From positions 1,458,306-1,522,305 of the forward strand of contig NZ_CP085041.1 of assembly GCF_022026155.1 (NCBI RefSeq): a stretch of DNA of 64,000 nt, written 5' to 3'. The translations under genes were made by a program, and so were the position numbers. This document shows positions 62,695 to 64,000 of this stretch, piece after piece; position 1 is the stretch's first letter, and every line of letters starts with the position of its first letter. The notes beneath the pieces are model-generated. The model was not told the DNA's origin. It made no database searches and saw nothing but the letters and a program-made list of their open reading frames with translations. The stretch comes from Dissulfurimicrobium hydrothermale. Its GTDB lineage: Bacteria; Desulfobacterota; Dissulfuribacteria; Dissulfuribacterales; Sh68.

Positions 62695-64000
62695 GCGCGG
62701 CCTCTCTTGTCCGCTCCGCCGGTCCAGTGACCATCGCGGTGTTCTTGTCAAGGCTCCTCGGACTCGTAAGGGAGCAGGTTATCGCATGGTTGTTTGGGGC
62801 TGGTATGGCCACAGATGCATTTGTGGTCGCATTCAGAATACCCAACCTGCTTCGAGACCTATTCGCCGAAGGGGCGTTGAGTTCGGCCTTTGTGACGGTC
62901 TTTACGGAATATGAGACAAGGCGCTCGAGAGAAGATGCGGCCCGTCTCGTAAACAATGTATTCACCTGTCTCGTCGTCGTCGTATCGGTGATTATGTTTA
63001 TCGGGATGGCATTCTCAGGCGAACTTGTGCGCCTGCTTGCCCCGGATTTCGTTCTGATCCCTGGAAAGCTTGAACTGACCACCCATCTTGCGGTAATCAT
63101 GTTTCCGTTCCTGCTCCTTGTATCCATAGCCGCCTTGTTTATGGGCATTTTAAATACCAGACGCCACTTTTTCATACCTGCCCTCTCGTCCAGTTTCTTT
63201 AATCTTGGCTCCATCGCCGTCGGTGTTATTTTTGCATACCTCCTCCCAAAATGGGGGATACCTGCCATATTTGGCATGGCAATAGGGACACTTGCTGGTG
63301 GTCTCGCCCAATTGGTAATTCAAATCCCACTGTTTTTGCGGGAAAATTTGAGTATAAGGCCGTTGATAGACCTCAAAGACCCCGGACTTAGACGTATAGC
63401 CCGTCTCATCATCCCGGCCATAGTCGGGCTTTCGGCTGTGCAGATAAATATCTTCGTGAACACAAACTTCGCATCCAGGTGCGCGGAGGGTAGTGTTGCA
63501 TGGTTGAGCTACGCATTCAGACTCATGCAGTTTCCGATAGGCCTCTTCGGAGTGGCATTTTCTATTGTAACCCTGCCCGCGGTCTCGAGGCTTGCCGCAC
63601 TGAGGGACATCGATGCCCTTGGGCACACGCTTGTATCTTCACTTATAATGGCCTTTGCCCTGACGGTACCGGCGGCCATAGGACTCTGGATACTGGCAGG
63701 ACCAATTATAAGGCTTATCTTTGAACACGGGCGATTTACCGCCTTTGACACAATCATGACCGCCGAAGCGCTCAGATACTATGCCATAGGACTCATTGCA
63801 TATTCGGCGGTAAAGATAGTAGTTCCGGTATTCTATGCATTAAACGACACACGCTGGCCTGTGATAGTGAGTTTTACAACAGTCCTGTTGAATATCGTAA
63901 CGATATCCATGACCATCGACCGACTTGCCCACAAGGCGATAGCACTCTCCACCTCGATCACTGTAACCTTGAATTTTATCCTCCTCGCCATGATATTATA
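62676..64000 (+). CDS. murJ: lipid II flippase MurJ (MviN), 3' end outside window
   Basis: MurJ flips lipid II for peptidoglycan synthesis. From ATG at 62676 the frame is open to the window edge (441 codons). Motifs are TIAVFLSRLLGLVREQVIAW, GAGMATDAFVVAFRIPNLLR, FAEGALSSAFVTVFTEY and LVSIAALFMGILNTRRHFF, then AWLSYAFRLMQFPIGLFGVA and ALRYYAIGLIAYSAVKI, all typical of MurJ with its 14 helices. The start overlaps the CysK-CysS gene by 19 bases, implying coupling. As the gene runs off the edge, its C-terminus is unseen. Confidence 0.95.
   Translation, partial: MAEKGVSAASLVRSAGPVTIAVFLSRLLGLVREQVIAWLFGAGMATDAFVVAFRIPNLLRDLFAEGALSSAFVTVFTEYETRRSREDAARLVNNVFTCLVVVVSVIMFIGMAFSGELVRLLAPDFVLIPGKLELTTHLAVIMFPFLLLVSIAALFMGILNTRRHFFIPALSSSFFNLGSIAVGVIFAYLLPKWGIPAIFGMAIGTLAGGLAQLVIQIPLFLRENLSIRPLIDLKDPGLRRIARLIIPAIVGLSAVQINIFVNTNFASRCAEGSVAWLSYAFRLMQFPIGLFGVAFSIVTLPAVSRLAALRDIDALGHTLVSSLIMAFALTVPAAIGLWILAGPIIRLIFEHGRFTAFDTIMTAEALRYYAIGLIAYSAVKIVVPVFYALNDTRWPVIVSFTTVLLNIVTISMTIDRLAHKAIALSTSITVTLNFILLAMIL

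Overview
The window looks like chromosomal DNA of a Gram-negative anaerobe of the Desulfobacterota (former Deltaproteobacteria), probably a sulfate reducer or sulfur disproportionator. The clues are an FlgM gene next to a DVU0524-type companion, the DUF39 homocysteine route, an oxygen-sensitive double-cubane reductase with its activase, CarD, FtsB, MurJ and lipoprotein signals. I assign no species. No rRNA, phage, CRISPR array or transposase gene was found.

Layout. 1-5.0 kb: the 3' end of rtcA, then a same-strand run of double-cubane reductase, activase ATPase, an odd class II tRNA and a divergent selB. 5.0-12 kb: a membrane-anchored phosphatase, a PepSY protein and a CzcCBA-type metal efflux operon whose pump and outer-membrane genes carry in-frame stop codons. 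12-20.5 kb: nagZ, marC, a ZnT9-like CDF transporter, an M1 peptidase-ChaN-PDZ fusion, ftsB and an ARMT1/DUF89-like protein. 20.5-31 kb: a small repeat element, phoH, a ybeY-pdxJ fusion, acpS, a GalT-like protein, a D,D-carboxypeptidase with a SPOR tail, and gltB. 31-40 kb: carD, rluD, a polyferredoxin membrane protein, priA, galU and a cobalt/nickel ECF transporter. 40-46 kb: a CBS/DUF39 sulfur pair, HU, flgM, DUF486 and an RlmI-like methyltransferase. 46.4-53.2 kb: a complete trpEGDCFBA operon with a clear promoter. 53-64 kb: a GH26 lipoprotein with a GH18-deacetylase-glycosyltransferase fusion, a coiled-coil protein, glgA, a cysteine synthase-cysteinyl-tRNA synthetase fusion, and the 5' part of murJ.

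Most interesting is the pair tRNA (2909-2998) and SelB (3022-5004). The tRNA has the long variable arm and 4-base D loop of tRNA-Sec, but a GCA (Cys) anticodon, a U73 discriminator (a Cys identity base) and an 8/4 acceptor/T branch with one bulge. The adjacent SelB has Lys in place of the near-invariant P-loop Asp. The same window encodes a CysRS fused to cysteine synthase. Together these suggest a specialised Cys (or recoded Sec) decoding route worth direct testing.

Other gene partnerships are the DUF39/CBS sulfur pair with the Cys synthase fusion (sulfur assimilation), CbiMNQO (metal import) against the decayed efflux operon, and GalU, GlgA and the GH18-NodB-GT2/GH26 pair (polysaccharide metabolism). 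All calls come from reading the sequence; nothing was searched against a database.
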